Positions 12,222 to 25,400 are shown, numbered from the stretch's first letter. The stretch is 64,000 nt of DNA from Panopea generosa (GCA_029582155.1 CM055909.1:16216616-16280615); one strand, 5' to 3'. The notes: generated from the letters alone by a model not told the origin. Made by a program: numbers and translations.

Positions 12222-12366
12222 CATTATTCCTGGAATAAAGTACTTGAGCACACCTATCTCTGCACGTAACTGATAACTTTCCCACTTAAACCAGTCGATA
12301 GGCAAATGACAATGAGATGCAACGTCATGTATCAATCATAACAGAAGCCAGGCTGGGATTCAAACT
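12222..12366 (-). mobile_element. SINE family A fragment
   Basis: Contains TTGAGCACACCTATCTCTGC, GTAACTGATAACTTTCCCAC and GGCTGGGATTCAAACTCC. The tRNA-like head is truncated after the B-box complement. Confidence 0.75.
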
Positions 12367-12721
12367 CCATGGAGTAATATCAGATGCTCTCTAAAGTGAG
12401 CCAGCTTAGGTAGGGAGGATCCAATGACAAATGCCAGTATTTGGGTCCACACAAGTTCAAATAATACAACTTTTGACATAATTATCCATTTTGACCAATA
12501 TATGAATTTGTCTGGAGATGGTAATATATCTATTGTTTTGTGAAAATCAGATAAAAATGCAGGTATAAGTATAAGGTGCAGGTGTAAGTGCATTTTTGAC
12601 AATACAAAGGCTATAACATAATTTGTTCAATTTGAACAGTTCCAGAACTGAGATAGCATGGCTATATAACTACCATGCAAGATTAGAGAAGTGCTGCTTC
12701 AGTGCACACACTTTACAAAGT

Positions 12722-12868
12722 AATAGACGGCAGGCAGACATAGGGCTAGACAGAAGACAGGTACAGGGCTAGACGGCAGACAGGTACAGAGCTAGACGGA
12801 TTGCAAACAGACACAGGGCTAGACGACAGACAGGCACAGGGTTAGACAGCAGACAGGCACAGGGCAAT
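12722..12868. repeat. GGGCTAGACGGCAGACAGG minisatellite
   Basis: Five to six degenerate copies of a roughly 30-bp unit containing ACAGGGCTAGAC and GCAGACAGGCAC. Non-coding. Confidence 0.8.
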
Positions 12869-13074
12869 CATAAAAAGACACAGCAATGTGGTAATAAAAT
12901 ATCAATCATGTCCATGCAACAAACCATTTTTTAAATGGGGTTTAATGCCATTTTCAACACATTTCAGGTTATAAGTGGCATATCCAATTGTACTGGTGGA
13001 GGAAAACCTCAGACTGAGTCAAACTGAGTAGAACCAACGTCCTTACATAAGTATTTGTCAAACTTTCTCACATA

Positions 13075-13166
13075 AAGTTTTGGAGCTTGCGGGACTCGAA
13101 ACTATGACCTAAGCGGTGACAGGTAAGTGATCTTGAGTTTGCGCCTTAGACCACTAGGCCAAGGAG
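13075..13166 (-). repeat. tRNA-Leu-like SINE head
   Basis: On the minus strand it shows an A box TGGCCTAGTGG, an anticodon region ACTCAAGAT (CAA), a long variable arm and a B box AGTTTCGAGTCCC. The flanking stems do not pair well, so I call a SINE head or tRNA pseudogene rather than a working tRNA. Confidence 0.5.
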
Positions 13167-13364
13167 GAGCTGCTGCATCAAACCAATCTTTACACATGAA
13201 CAAATAACCATATGAAAATATTAACCACCTATGTATTTGTCTTTGAAACCTCACATCTAAGAAAGTTTAAACATTTTATATATAATGGTGGTGTCGCTTG
13301 TGTTTTAAAAAAATTTGAAAAGTTTTCTTAAAATTATTTAGTTTTCTTTTCTATCATTTCGATA

Positions 13365-13645
13365 ACAGGAGGCCCAAGAATCACTCAACATATGGACAGA
13401 CGAACATTTCAGATCAGAAGAAATGTTTTTTGTAACAACCATGCAATGCTACATGTAAAATATCAAAAGTCTTTGACTTGGAACTTTCAGAGAAAATATT
13501 TTTTAAAGCTAATAAAGTCCTGTGGCGGGAGCATTTGTGGTCTAATTATGCTGGTTCAAGAATTTATCTGAAATCTTGTCGTTAAAAAACTGCTGTGCAT
13601 GTACATGATTTATGTCTTTCATCAAGAATAGAAATAAAATCAAGG
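13365..13645. repeat. Dispersed repeat, shared with 27890-28150
   Basis: ACCATGCAATGCTACA, CTTTCAGAGAAAA, TTTGTGGT and AACTGCTGTGCA occur in the same order and spacing at about 27985-28145. Family unknown. The 66-codon minus frame here is not supported. Confidence 0.6.
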
Positions 13646-13839
13646 GTCTGCACACATACTGGGGTATTTCAATTTTTTTACCTACAACAAACGTCACTGT
13701 TAAGTGTCGCATGCCCCCCAAATGGTCTGTGAAAAATAACAATATATTATATAATAGGTAGCAATATATCCATGAATATCAAGAGTAATGGACTGATGTT
13801 TCAGACTAGACATGCAATTTCTTTTCTTTTTTTTTTACA

Positions 13840-14930
13840 TTAAAGCATGACCTTGACCTTTGTGTAACCTTGACCTTGACATCTGATGTAATGGTCTGGG
13901 TATTTCAACAGTTAAAATGCAGGTGAAACATTATCATGACATCCTGATCACTTGTGTCAAGTTATTTTAAAATCCCTAAATGTAAGTTACCGATCAATTG
14001 TTGATCAATTGATAAATTGAGTCAAGTGTTTTTGAAATCCATCCATGTATGATAAAGTTAAATGACAGACTTGAAATCTCAAACAGATTCAAAGTGTTGT
14101 CATACATACTCAAAAAGTGACCTTGACCTTTGAGGTACGAGTCTAGGTCTTACTTATGACTAGTCGTCATGTCATCTTGATAAATTGAGTCAAGTTAAAG
14201 ACAAAGTCACAGACCAGACACACAATATCAAACAAATTAAAAGTGTGACCTTCACCTTTGAGGAAAGGTTCTGGGTTTTACATGCGACACTTAATTATGT
14301 CATGTTGATCAACTGATCCAAGTGTTTTTAAAATTCATCCATAGATGACAAAGTTACAGACCGTACAAGACAGAAAGTGTTGTCAAACAAACTCAAAGTG
14401 TGACCTTGACCTTTGAGGTATGCATGTGGGTCTTACATGTGACACACTGTAACAAACTCAAATTGTGACCTTGACATTTGAGATACGGGTGTGGATCTTA
14501 GTCGCAACATGTCGTTATTTTATGTTGATCATTTGTAGCAAGTATCATTAAAATTCATCAATGCATGACAATGTTACAGGCCTGACACGAAATCTCACAC
14601 AAACTCAAAGTGTTATCAAACAACTCAAATTGTGACTTTGACCTTTGAGGTACGGTCGTGGATCTTACTCGCAACACATCATCATGTTATGTTGATCATT
14701 TGTAGCAAGTATCATTATAATTCATCAATGCATGACAAAGTTACAGGCTGGAAACAAAATCTCACACAAACTCAAAGTATTGTCAAACAAACTCGAATTG
14801 TGACCTTAACCTTTGAAGTACGGGTGAGGGTCTTACTCACGACACGTCGTCATGTTATGTTGATCATTTGTAGCAGGTATCTACAAAATCCATTTATGCA
14901 TGACAAGTTAAAAAACAATATTTGAGGGGC
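13840..14930. repeat. GTGACCTTGACCTTTGAGGT tandem repeat
   Basis: About six copies of a 160-180 bp unit: GTGACCTTGACCTTTGAGGT, GGTCTTACTCGCGACAC-like, ATGTTGATCATTTGTAGCAA, CAATGCATGACAAAGTTACA. The 97-codon ORF at 14632-14925 is simply two units read through. Confidence 0.85.
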
Positions 14931-16066
14931 ATTAAAAAACTATTTTAAGTGTTATAAATAGGTGTAAAACACGGATTATACTTGACAAACACTTATAACA
15001 TGTTACTACATCAACTACAAAATAATCCTAGTCATGTAGAAAATCTCATATGTTTATATACACTCAAGTCCCAATGTAATAAGGATCTCGGGGTCCACTA
15101 TGTGAAACCGTGATATACAAGAACCGTGTTGTAGAGATAATTTACCTTGAAAAATCCAACTCCACTAAATGTTATTGTTTGCATTGTAATGTAATTTAAC
15201 GTATATTTGCATACAACAGATTATGAGATTCACTTAGATATGTATAAAATTTATAAAAAAGAAAAAGAATTATTCATATTCAAGACATATTCGTGTTTTG
15301 ATAAAACTAAAATTGACAGCTCTGCCACGTAACACAGATGTTAAAAAACGGTGTCTACGTTAAAACTAGCTTATGATAAAGTTTGGAAATGGCTTCTGTG
15401 TTTGGAGGTGTCAGCATTTAGTGAATCACTCTGATTATTACAAACTGTTTACAATTAATGCTGTCACGAATCAATCAAATAAACTGTCCTTTAAACCATC
15501 ATTATGTAAGGTTTTAAACAATTTGTTCTAAGCAAGTAGAAGTTGAGCAATGATCAAATCCAAGCAGGGCGACAATATATTGTTTGGTTGTCATTCCCCC
15601 CTCCCTCCCCCTCTCCCATCATAAAAAATGGGAGCCAAGAAAAAACATGTTAAAATGGAATTTGCATTGTATAATAATATAAATACAGAAAAATTTATTA
15701 GATGTAAACGAGCTGGTTTTAAACTTTGATAAAGAATATGGCAAACAATATATGACTACATGAAATTAAAAAAAAATTAAAAAAATGATGTGAAAAACAT
15801 AATACATACACACAAACACAAGCCAAATAAATATATTTGAGAAGCCACTGTTAATCTTGTGTAGCGATCAGAGGTTTATACTATCAATCACAGTTGTTTA
15901 ACACCTTTGAGCAAGAAACTCAATCTACATTTACACATATACCTGGGAGGACATAGAGAGAGATTTGCATAGCATATCAACTAAAAAATTGAATAGAATT
16001 GATAAACTGTAACAACTTGTAACAACCCAGGACATAGAAATTTGTATAAACTGTAAGAACTTGTTG
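14931..16066. other. No gene recognised
   Basis: AT-rich sequence with short poly-A and CCCTCC tracts near 15600. No exon with matching splice sites and no known repeat was seen. Confidence 0.4.
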
Positions 16067-16069
16067 TAA

Positions 16070-16244
16070 GGGCTATTCCATTTAAACATACAACCCACCC
16101 ATGGAAGGCACTTTGAAATTGGACCCTCCCCCTTTATATTTTTAATTCATTTTATCTGGCCCCCCATTTTGAAAAACCTTCCCACCTTAGAAGTTTATCA
16201 TTCTGCCATCCATGGATGGGATGTATGTTTAAATGGAACAGCCC
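16070..16244. mobile_element. MITE with 3-bp TAA target duplication
   Basis: A 175-bp element whose ends are inverted: GGGCTATTCCATTTAAACAT at the left, and at the right the complement of GGGCTGTTCCATTTAAACAT. Similarity extends inward to about 37 bp (CCCAYCCATGG). It is flanked by TAA at 16067-16069 and 16245-16247. A 3-bp TWA duplication is characteristic of the PIF/Harbinger superfamily; that assignment is inference from the duplication. No transposase is present. Confidence 0.85.
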
Positions 16245-16249
16245 TAATG

Positions 16250-18430
16250 AAAAATAAATAGATTTAAACAAATTTTGGAAAGTTTGATTATAAATAAAGA
16301 CATATTAGTATTACATAATTTGGAAAATACAACCTCAGATCCGATCTATAATGAACAAAATAACATCCACTTCTCAACAGATAGATTAATACATGAAAAT
16401 AACGAGGGTCAATTAAAAAACTAACCAAAATAAACATACAAACAGCTATGTATACAAACAATAAGCAACTATTACTAAAATGCACTTATAAACAAAAATA
16501 AAGAAAACATGTAATTAAGAAGACAATGTTATTTTTTTTAACAATGAATAGTCACGCAAAGACATGAACTTCTCAAAATGTAACTCAACAAAAGTACAGG
16601 CATTATTACACAGAATACATGGCGTAAACATTACCAAAAATGCACATAACAAAAATGACACACATTCAGTTGTTAACAACACTGAGCACACATAATAAAC
16701 TTACAGGTAGGGTCACTCCACTGACCAGCCTCACAAAACAACCTTCTAACAATTGGGAGGCTGTTCTTATCATAAGAAGTATTTCTATATTTGGTTAGTC
16801 ACGAGATTATATTTCTGAAAGAAGATGAAATATCTTTTTGGTTAAAACAACATATAGGTGTTAGTTCACAGAAGTAAATAATTGAATAAATTAAACAGGG
16901 TAGCTCTAATGAAAATAATGTTATCAGATGTTATTGAGTCAAAATAAAAATGTAAACACACGCTTGCCCATCCACCCTCCCAGAAAACCTGGTTAAAAAA
17001 AAGTGAAATAATTTTTTATGCAACACTGGTAGATTACGAGACCAACAGGTGTTCATGACCTTCCTCCAAACCCAGTTTCATATCACATTATGTAGATTGT
17101 TTACTCATTATCTACAACTGCAAATGACTCTTAAGTTATTTACCCCTTGTCTTGACAGAAAGTTTCACACATATTTTTTGGACCACGCTGGGCTTGAACC
17201 CACAACCTGTGAGGAAAGTTATCACACCAATTGTTTGGACCAAGCTGGGCTCGAACCCTTAACTTCTGGTGGTCTTAAAACAGCACATGAGGCTATAAAA
17301 ATAACCTTAAAAGTACCTTTTAAAGTCTGTCTAGAAATTTCACACCTAAAAGCAAATCTGTAATATTTCCTTAGATATTGGACAATACATCAACATAAAC
17401 TTTTATAATATCACGACTTTTTTAAAAAAGAATTAAATTCACGTAATAATAGTCATTATTACACATACTCAATTTTAATGTCGGCAGTAGACAGTGAAAC
17501 AAAAATATATTTGCTATTTTGGCAACACCAATTTCAAATGAAATTTGTGCTAAAAAATTAACATTTTACGCAATCTTTTGTTTCATTTAACACTAAAAAT
17601 TCTGTAATGAAATATAAAAAATAATTAACTAATACAAATCTACTTTAAGTTACAACATATATAAAACATACATAATCTTTGAGAGCAAGTCACAAAATCA
17701 AAAAGGATAAAAAATAAATAAACAACTATGTGAGTAAATTCTTCTTCTGAACATCTTGTACACTAAATTGTGCAATAGTTTAATAATCATCACAGCTGGT
17801 GAGTTTATTAACAAGTATGTGAAGAACTTGTTTTACATCATAATGACAATCTTGTTCTGCTCTCATAGACGATGTAATGCTTATGACATAAAAATTATAA
17901 TGTAATAAAAATCTATTGTACCATACATTTGTATATTTTTTTCTATTTTTTTCTTCTCATTTTTTCCTCTTTTCTCATTTTTTTTCTCTAATTTTCTCTT
18001 TTTTTAAATCTTTTTTTTCTTTTTCTTTTTTCTTTTTTTTTTTTTAAATGGTACATATCTTAAAATATTGAATACTACAAATACAATAATACTAAAATTA
18101 CAATAATAATACAATTACAATTACACTACAATTATTTCAATTTAAATGTACATACCTAACAAAGAAGTTCAGCAAATTTCAGACAACACCATAAACCTTT
18201 ACAAGTGATTTTTTAGATTGTTCATTCCTATTTGTTTTGGGTCAAAATTCAACCCCAGTGTTGTGTAAGGTCTCTCTACACACTTGTACTGTATAACAAC
18301 TACACAGAATATTGTCTGATTACTCTACTTCAACCTTTTTGTCCATGTTAATATCTATGAAGCTGCTAGTAGTTCCTCTTCAATATCCTATTCCACACTA
18401 GACTTAACTGACAATCCATGATGTCACATA
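16250..18430. other. AT-rich stretch without genes; pyrimidine tract 17935-18045
   Basis: Short ORFs at 16288-16485 and 17049-17363 lack domains. The second overlaps two tRNA-like B-box complements (GGGCTTGAACCCACAACC at about 17189 and GGGCTCGAACCCTTAACT at about 17246), so it is repeat sequence. A T-rich run (CTTTTTTCTTTTT) fills 17935-18045. Confidence 0.5.
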
Positions 18431-18433
18431 AAT

Positions 18434-18582
18434 TCATCTCTTGGAGAATTCCAGACTAACTGGTGTAGAATTTGAAAATGTGTTGTATCTGCTCTGCATA
18501 TGGGTTACTTCTGATAGTTTTCTTGTAACAAGTGAGTGATGTTTCTGGTTGGTATGTGTTATTCCAGAATGTTCCTTTAAAT
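18434..18582 (-). CDS. Candidate terminal exon of an unidentified gene
   Basis: A strong acceptor (GGTTTCTTGTTTCAG, AG at 18583-18584) opens a block that can end at TGA 18434-18436. In that frame it enters after two bases and encodes 48 residues starting LKEHSGITHTNQKHHSLVTR, with a basic, His/Ser-rich tail. A second frame, starting FKGTFWNNTYQPETSLTCYK and ending at a TAG near 18462, is equally open. I cannot tell which is used, and no upstream exon was matched. Function unknown. Confidence 0.4.
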
Positions 18583-19504
18583 CTGAAACAAGAAACCACC
18601 ATCTGTACAGTTTATTTTGGGAAAAAAGCCAAACATAATAACAGTATTTTTACAGGTTTATCTCCAATAAAATACACGGTGCTGCAGATCTATCAAGTAT
18701 GGACTATCTGACATATACAAAAAGAGGCCCATGGGCCTTAACAGTCACCTGATTATCCTCGATGACATAAAGTTACATATGAATCTATTTCCTAACTTTG
18801 GTCAATAAAACATAAGCACTAACTGTCATATCTGCAACAACAAATCAACAAAAACCATTCAAATGAGTCTATTCAATCTATCTATCTAGTTGCTTTGAAA
18901 GATAAAAAAAAAAAACATCTATAGATAGATTCTATTTGAATTTTTTTTTTATCAGATTCCTTCTATTTAAACTTTGAAGTATACAACCATAAACCTTTAA
19001 CAAAACATAGTTTTACACTGACCAATCTCAAATCAAATTTTTATGCACCCTGAGTATTGCTGACGGAGAATTGTGGATGATGCCTTTGTAAATTTGTCTA
19101 GCACCTGCATATTTCAGTTCTCTGGCAAAATCTACATGCATCCAAATTTGTTGATATCTATTTGTTAATTTTCTTCTGAGCCAGACCCAAATGTGTCCAA
19201 TCCAAAGCTTCGCTCTTCACGCTTTTTATATTTTCATATTCTTTGTTGATCTCCAACATGTTTGTTGTTGTTGAAAAATGAATCAGCAAAACATGTAAAA
19301 ATTTATGTGACAGTCTTACGCACTTGGATGACCGTGCTGGTTACCAAATTTGCCTCAAGTCAAATCAGTAAAATATTTTGAACAGAAGACCAGCAGGCAC
19401 TATGCTATAGCCTCAATTGAACTCGGAAACTCCATAAAATGATCTAAAATAACTGACATCATTCAGTTTAATATTTCCATTGACGGATTATTCTAAACAG
19501 TTTA

Positions 19505-19660
19505 TGGGATTCACCGAGCGTATTGGTATGTCAGTCTATCATAATAGCGAATCTGTATTGCAGTATGTCAGTATACTGGTAATACAACATATTGGTATGT
19601 CAGTCTATTATAATAGTGATTCTGTATTGCAGCATGTCAGTATACCGGTAATACTGTGCA
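19505..19660. repeat. 69-bp tandem duplication
   Basis: Two copies of ATTGGTATGTCAGTCTAT through TCTGTATTGCAGYATGTCAG and GGTAATAC, about 69 bp apart. The 63-codon frame reads through both. Confidence 0.8.
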
Positions 19661-19829
19661 CCACTATCTAAATGTGAAATATATGAATTATTATTTTACA
19701 AGTATATAATGCATTTTCAAGGGAAATTTTAAAGTTGTGGTATTGAAAAAATTACTTTCTATTTAAAAATCCCGTTTCCAAAATAAAACATCCCAAGGAT
19801 TATTGGATTGAATATTTAGTATCGTTATT

Positions 19830-20035
19830 GTTGGCTAACACATGGTCATTAAACCTAACAGCTCTCTCCTGGGATCATGGAAGGTTAACCAGTACTTGAG
19901 CACTACCATCTTTGCAAGTAACTGATAATTTTCCCACTTGAATCAGCGGTGAGACGCAATGTTGTATATCAATCATCACTAAAACTGTGGCCAGACACGG
20001 ATTCAAACTCACAACCTCTAGATCCATCCTATACC
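19830..20035 (-). mobile_element. tRNA-derived SINE family A
   Basis: Contains CTCTCTCCTGGGATCATGGA, AAGGTTAACCAGTACTTGAG, GTAACTGATAATTTTCCCAC, ATGTTGTATATCAATCATCA and the antisense head GGATTCAAACTCACAACC. The right end has lost the A box. Confidence 0.85.
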
Positions 20036-20334
20036 AGAAACAATGCAATAATATTTTTACAAAACAAGTAAGAATTCTGCAGTTTTTAACAAATACAGTA
20101 ATTTTTGTACTTCAACTTTACAGTGTTTAACAAGAAAATATCAGTGGAACCGATGGATGCTCCCCAATTGAGTGTTTGACTCTGTACCATATTCCCTTAG
20201 TACTGATGGCTACTTGGTTGAAAAACACCAAACTATATAGCAGGAACAATATGTGGCTCTGCACTTGACAGAACTCATTCCAAATCATTGCACCGGAACA
20301 AAATGACAATATGTGCATATCCTAGCTAGGTTGT

Positions 20335-21262
20335 AGCGAAATAGTGTCTTGAAGACAATATGTACATCTCCACTTGGTTATCATGCATCCTAGCAAGTTT
20401 CATAAAATTCCAACCAGAGGTTGTAGAGAAATAGAGAGGAGAACAGTTTAGTCACAGACAGAATGAAAGGGTCACAAATCTGTGAAAAATCATCGAACTG
20501 AAACACAAACATAGCAAATTCAATAAAATTCCAACGTGAGGTTGTAAAGAAATAGCACGGACAATAATATGGTCACAGACTCAATGAAAGGGCCATAACT
20601 CCGTGAAAATCATCGAACCAGAACACAAAGACAATATGCGCATCTCCACTTGGTAATGATGTATCCTAGCAGGTTTCATAAAATTCCAACCTGAGGTTAT
20701 AGAGAAATAGTGCGGACAAGAATTTGGTCACAGACTCAATTCAAGGGCAATAACTCTGTGAAAAATCATCAAACAGGAACACAAAGATATTATGCGCATG
20801 TCCACTTGGTAGTGATGAATCCTAGCAAGTTTTATAAAATTCCAACATTGGGTTATAGAGAAATAGCACGGACAAGAATTTGGTCACAGACAGAATCAAA
20901 AGGCCATAACTCTGTGAAAAATCATCAAACTGGAACACAAAAACATTACGCACATCTGCACTTTGTAGTGATGCATCTTAGCAAGTTTCATAAAATTCCA
21001 ACCTGAGGTTGCAGAGAAATAGCACGGACAAGAATTTGGTCACAAACAGAATCAAAGGCCATAACTCTGTGGAAAATCATCGAATTGGAACAAAAAGATA
21101 TTATGCACATCTCCACAAGTCTTGGTAGTGATGCATCCTAGCAAGTTTCATAAAATTCCATCCAGAAGTTGTAGAGAAATAGCCCGAACAAGAATTTGGT
21201 GAAGCACGGACAGACAGACGAAGCGACAACTATATGCTTCCCCCTTTGGGGGAGCATAAAAA
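20335..21262. repeat. 156-bp tandem repeat element with terminal hairpin
   Basis: Six units of about 156 bp. The internal TTTCATAAAATTCCAAC recurs at about 20678, 20834, 20990 and 21150, with CACGGACAAGAATTTGGTCA and GGCCATAACTCTGTGAAAAA. The last unit runs into CGGACAGACAGACGAAGCGA and then a hairpin at 21233-21258 (stem TATGCTTCCCCC / GGGGGAGCATA). Same architecture as the elements at 22.75, 29.2 and 55.06 kb. The 98-codon ORF inside is repeat-derived. Confidence 0.8.
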
Positions 21263-21584
21263 CATACTCTTACTGATTTTATCAGTGGTATTGCCCCTCT
21301 CACTCGCATTCTAACATTGTATAAATATTAAGGCATATTTTTACACTTTCAAATTCAATATTTAATAATATTCCTACATCAATGTGTTCACTGAAGTTTT
21401 ATCAACTTGTTTCAAGTAATTGCCCTGTAATAAATGAAAAATTTGCCAATGTAAAATCAGCCATGTTACTACTGCGACAAACAGACACACAAGTAGGTTG
21501 TCTCCAGTCTTCAGGTGGCGGAATCCATTGTCAAAGTTATACATTTGCTCAATTATTGATTAATTAGTGACATTTAATGACATC

Positions 21585-21838
21585 AAGGGCTAGCAGACAA
21601 TCCGTTTACCTAACTTCTCTTTCCTGGGATCCTGAAAGGTAAACAGTACTCAAGCACACCCATCTCTGCAATTAACTGATAACTTTCCCACTTGAATCAG
21701 TAGTGAGAGATGAATCACAATGAGACACAATGTTGTATATCAATCATCGCGTAGACTGTGGTCAAGCGGGAATTTGAATTCACGACCCCTGGATTGATGG
21801 TCAGACGCACTATTGACTGAGCAAACTGACCTGGTAAA
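21585..21838 (-). mobile_element. tRNA-derived SINE family A, nearly full length
   Basis: Best-preserved copy: CTTCTCTTTCCTGGGATCCT, GTAAACAGTACTCAAGCACA, CCCATCTCTGCAATTAACTG, CACAATGTTGTATATCAATC, and an antisense head. The head reads on the minus strand as an A-box region, a GTGCGTCTGACCATCAATCC anticodon region and a degraded B box. The tRNA origin is clear from this and the copy at 36700. Confidence 0.85.
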
Positions 21839-22394
21839 AAGTTGTGTACACAAATGTTCAAAGTTGTATGTTTTAAGTTATTTAAAAACAGTTCAATTCA
21901 TGTCAGAGTAAAAGGTTCTTTGTTGTTTTGTTTTAAATTGTCTTACACAGAAAAGTAGATATCATCTACAAGTACAAAGTCAATTACACTTGTACTAAGT
22001 TTCTATCAGATTGTTTTCACTTAGAAACTTTTCCTCATCTCTCTATTTAAATTTGTCTTTATAATACCTGTAAAGTGTGCTTCTAAAACTGCTCACACGC
22101 CATACTGACAATCTTCTGTAGAAATACTTCAAAGTGCCATTATTTACTTCCTGGCCCCTGGGCATTCATGTTTCAGTTGACACTGTGTATCTGCAACATA
22201 TTCAGGAAATAAGATTAAAAACAAAATGATAGAAACAAGGCCTATACAAGAATATATTTAAGAAAATTTTATAGTTTCCATGTATACATCACTGCTAAAA
22301 TAGCCATTTAACAAATCTCTAAAAATAATTGCCAGTGAAACTTTACTAAACCACAGTCAACTCAGACAAGAAATTGCTTAATTAACCCTTTACT

Positions 22395-22497
22395 TCATAT
22401 AGACGCATTTGGACACCTCTAAAATATAGACGCCTTTGGACACTCTAATATAGAAGGCTTTGGACACCTCTAATAAAGACGCCTTTGGAAACTCCTT
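22395..22497. repeat. 28-bp tandem repeat
   Basis: Four copies of ATATAGACGCCTTTGGACAC with CTCTAAT linkers. Confidence 0.85.
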
Positions 22498-22751
22498 TTG
22501 AATTATTGGCAGAACTATGTTTATATTAACTGACAGAGTGGAAAACACTGCAGGAAGTGTTTAGATTGCTCATTACTAGAAATCTGAACTCTTCCTGCAC
22601 TGTTTTCAAAGGCCTGTGATTGGTGCAGGAAAACGTGTATCTATGGAGTAAAGGGTTAAAGGGAGTATATTGACATTGAATACTCAATGTGGTGGTGTAA
22701 ATAAACATTACCAACACAAACATAACTAGACCTATCACTTAAAGTGATGAA

Positions 22752-24765
22752 TACCCCCGAACGCCGCCATGACAGAAAATGGTTAACCATTGTATGAAGT
22801 TTTATTAAATTATATCCAATAGTTTTAAAGTTATGCTCCAGACAAAAAAAATTCTTAATAAAAGAGAATGTTATGGATTGAGTTTTTTGTATTGTTAATT
22901 TTTTTATGGTTTTGTTAAAATTAAAAATGGTCTTTTTAATTATTGTACAGTGTACAAGCTTTCATGGCAATCAATAAATGTTATACTTTTTCGAGTTATG
23001 TTGAGGGACAACAATTGTATGGATAAGAAACAAACAAGAGCACTAGGAATACAATATCGAACCTGCTTTGCTCGAACTCCATGTATTCATCAACTTGGTT
23101 CTTTCATGAACTTTATTAAACTGTTATCACTGATGGCTTTAAAAGTACTTTAAAAGTACTGCTACCAGACAAGGGAAATATATCAAAGGGCAATAACTCT
23201 GTAATAAGCAAGAATAGAGTTATGTTTCTTGTACACTGCACTTCCTGTCATTATATTCTACCATTGTATGAAGTTTGATGAAATTCCATCCAGTACTTTA
23301 AAAGTAATGCTCCGGACAAGGGAAATATATCAAAGGGCAATAACTCTGTAATTAGCAAGAATAGAGTTATGTTTCCTGTACACTGCACTTCCTCTCATTA
23401 TATTCTACCATTGTATGAAGTTTGATGAAATTCCATCCTGTACTTTAAAAGTAATGCTCCGGACAAGAGAAATATATCAAAGGGCAATAACTCTGTAATT
23501 AGCAAGAATAGAGTTATGTTTCTTGTACAATGCACTTCCTCTCATTATATTCTACCATTGTATGAAGTTTGATGAAATTCCATCCAGTACTTTAAAAGTA
23601 ATGCTCCGGACAAGGGAAATATATCAAAGGGCAATAACTCTGTAATTAGCAATAATAGAGTTATGTTTCTTGTACACTGCACTTCCTCTCATTATATTCC
23701 ACCATTGTATGAAGTTTGATGAAATTCCATCCAGTACTTTAAAAGTAATGCTCCAGACAAGGGAAATATATCAAAGGGCAATAACTCTGTAATTAGCAAG
23801 AATAGAGTTATGTTTCTTGTACACTGCACTTCCTGTCATTATATTCTACCATTGTATGAAGTTTGATGAAATTCCATCCAGTACTTTAAAAGTAATGCTC
23901 CGGACAAGGGAAATATATCAAAGGGCAATAACTCTGTAATTAGCAAGAATAGAATTATGTTTCCTGTACACTGCACTTCCTCTCATTATATTCTACCATT
24001 GCATGAAGCTTGATGAAATTCCATCCTGTACTTTTCAAGTTATGCTCCGGACAAGAAAAAATATCAAAGGGAAATATATCAAAGGGCAATAACTCTGTAA
24101 TTAGCAAGAATAGAGTGACGTTTCCTGTACACTGCACTTCCTCTCATTATATTCTACCATTGTATGAAGTTTGATGAAATTCCATCCAGTACTTTAAAAG
24201 TAATGCTCCGGACAAGGGAAATATATCAAAGGGCAATAACTCTGTAATTAGCAAGAATAGAGTTATGTTTCCTGTACACTGCACTTCCTCTCATTATATT
24301 CTACCATTGCATGAAGCTTGATGAAATTCCATCCGGTACTTTTCAAGTTATGCTCCGGACAAGAAAAAATATCAAAGGGAAATATATCAAAGGGCAATAA
24401 CTCTGTAATTAGCAAGAATAGAGTGACGTTTCCTGTACACTGCACTTCCTCTCATTATATTCTACCATTGTATGAAGCTTGATGAAATTCCATCCTGTAC
24501 TTTTCAAGTTATGCTCCGGACAAGAAAAAATATCAAAGGGCAATAACTCTGTAATTAGCAAGAATAGAGTTATGTTTCTTGTACACTGCACTTCCTCTCA
24601 TTATATTCTACCATTGTATGACGTTTGATGAAATTCCATCCAGTGCTTTTCAAGTGATGCTCCGGACAAGGAAAATTGCAACGGACAGACCGACAGACGG
24701 ACCGACGGACCAACATCAGGGTGACTCCAATATACCCTTCAAAACTTCGTTTGTCGGGGGTATAA
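22752..24765. repeat. 147-bp tandem repeat element bounded by TACCCCCGA / TCGGGGGTA
   Basis: Begins ATACCCCCGAACGCCGCCAT and ends GTTTGTCGGGGGTATA, so the termini are inverted. Inside are ten or so units whose CACTTCCTSTCATTATATTC motif falls at 23241, 23388, 23535 and 23682, exactly 147 bp apart. Each carries GGGCAATAACTCTGTAATTA and GATGAAATTCCATCCAGTAC. A CGGACAGACCGACAGACGGA run precedes the right end. Identical 60-codon minus frames in neighbouring units are repeat products. Confidence 0.85.
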
Positions 24766-24779
24766 ATATATAACTTACG

Positions 24780-25400
24780 CATCAGGGAATTAAAAGTATA
24801 CAATTATATTACCACCTTATTATAATTTTATGCGTCAGTTTTTAGAAACTACATCACTTGCTTTTTTCACATTTTCTATTTTGAACAAACTGCTTTTGTT
24901 GTTCCGATCAACGATTGTAAACCGTGTGTGACAAAAATTGTGTACAAGTACATATTCCAAGATTGATGTAAACACTTACACACAGGCAGTGGTCAAAAAT
25001 TTAAAATAATCTTCATACTAGTATATAACTGATTTATTATGTAAAAATACCTAACGAATCTGGGACATAATGCCAACAACTGAATGGAAACAAAGTTAGA
25101 TAACCAATGTGTAACGGTTCAACTGTTTTCAATTGTGTGCTGTCTACATAAGAAATAGTATTACATTTCCATTATTAAATTATGGTTTGGCCAATTATTT
25201 TGCAAAATTTTGATAATTTTCCAATATTATGGTAACTATGGAAGCATTTATTTACGTAGCTTGGGCAGTTATTGCTTTTTTTCTACCTCTACTATTCAAA
25301 CAAGCATAGCATTGCCAAAACGGATTCTATTTTTAAATAAGACATATCAATGTGTGTCGTATCGTATGCTTGTTTGCATCCCATAAAAAATTTACGCCAA
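24780..25400. other. No gene recognised
   Basis: AT-rich. No repeat family or spliceable exon was identified. Confidence 0.4.

Noticed and set aside
17049..17363. 104-codon ORF
   Set aside because: Spans two tRNA-like B-box complements typical of SINE heads and has no domain.
22040..22205. Minus-strand acceptor TGAATATGTTGCAG followed by a short open block (TQCQLKHECPGARK)
   Set aside because: Only one frame is open, for 14 codons to a TAA, and neither that stop nor the nearby GTAAAT donor joins in phase with other candidates.
23955..24803. Four near-identical 60-77 codon minus ORFs
   Set aside because: Each is the same piece of the 147-bp repeat read in successive units.
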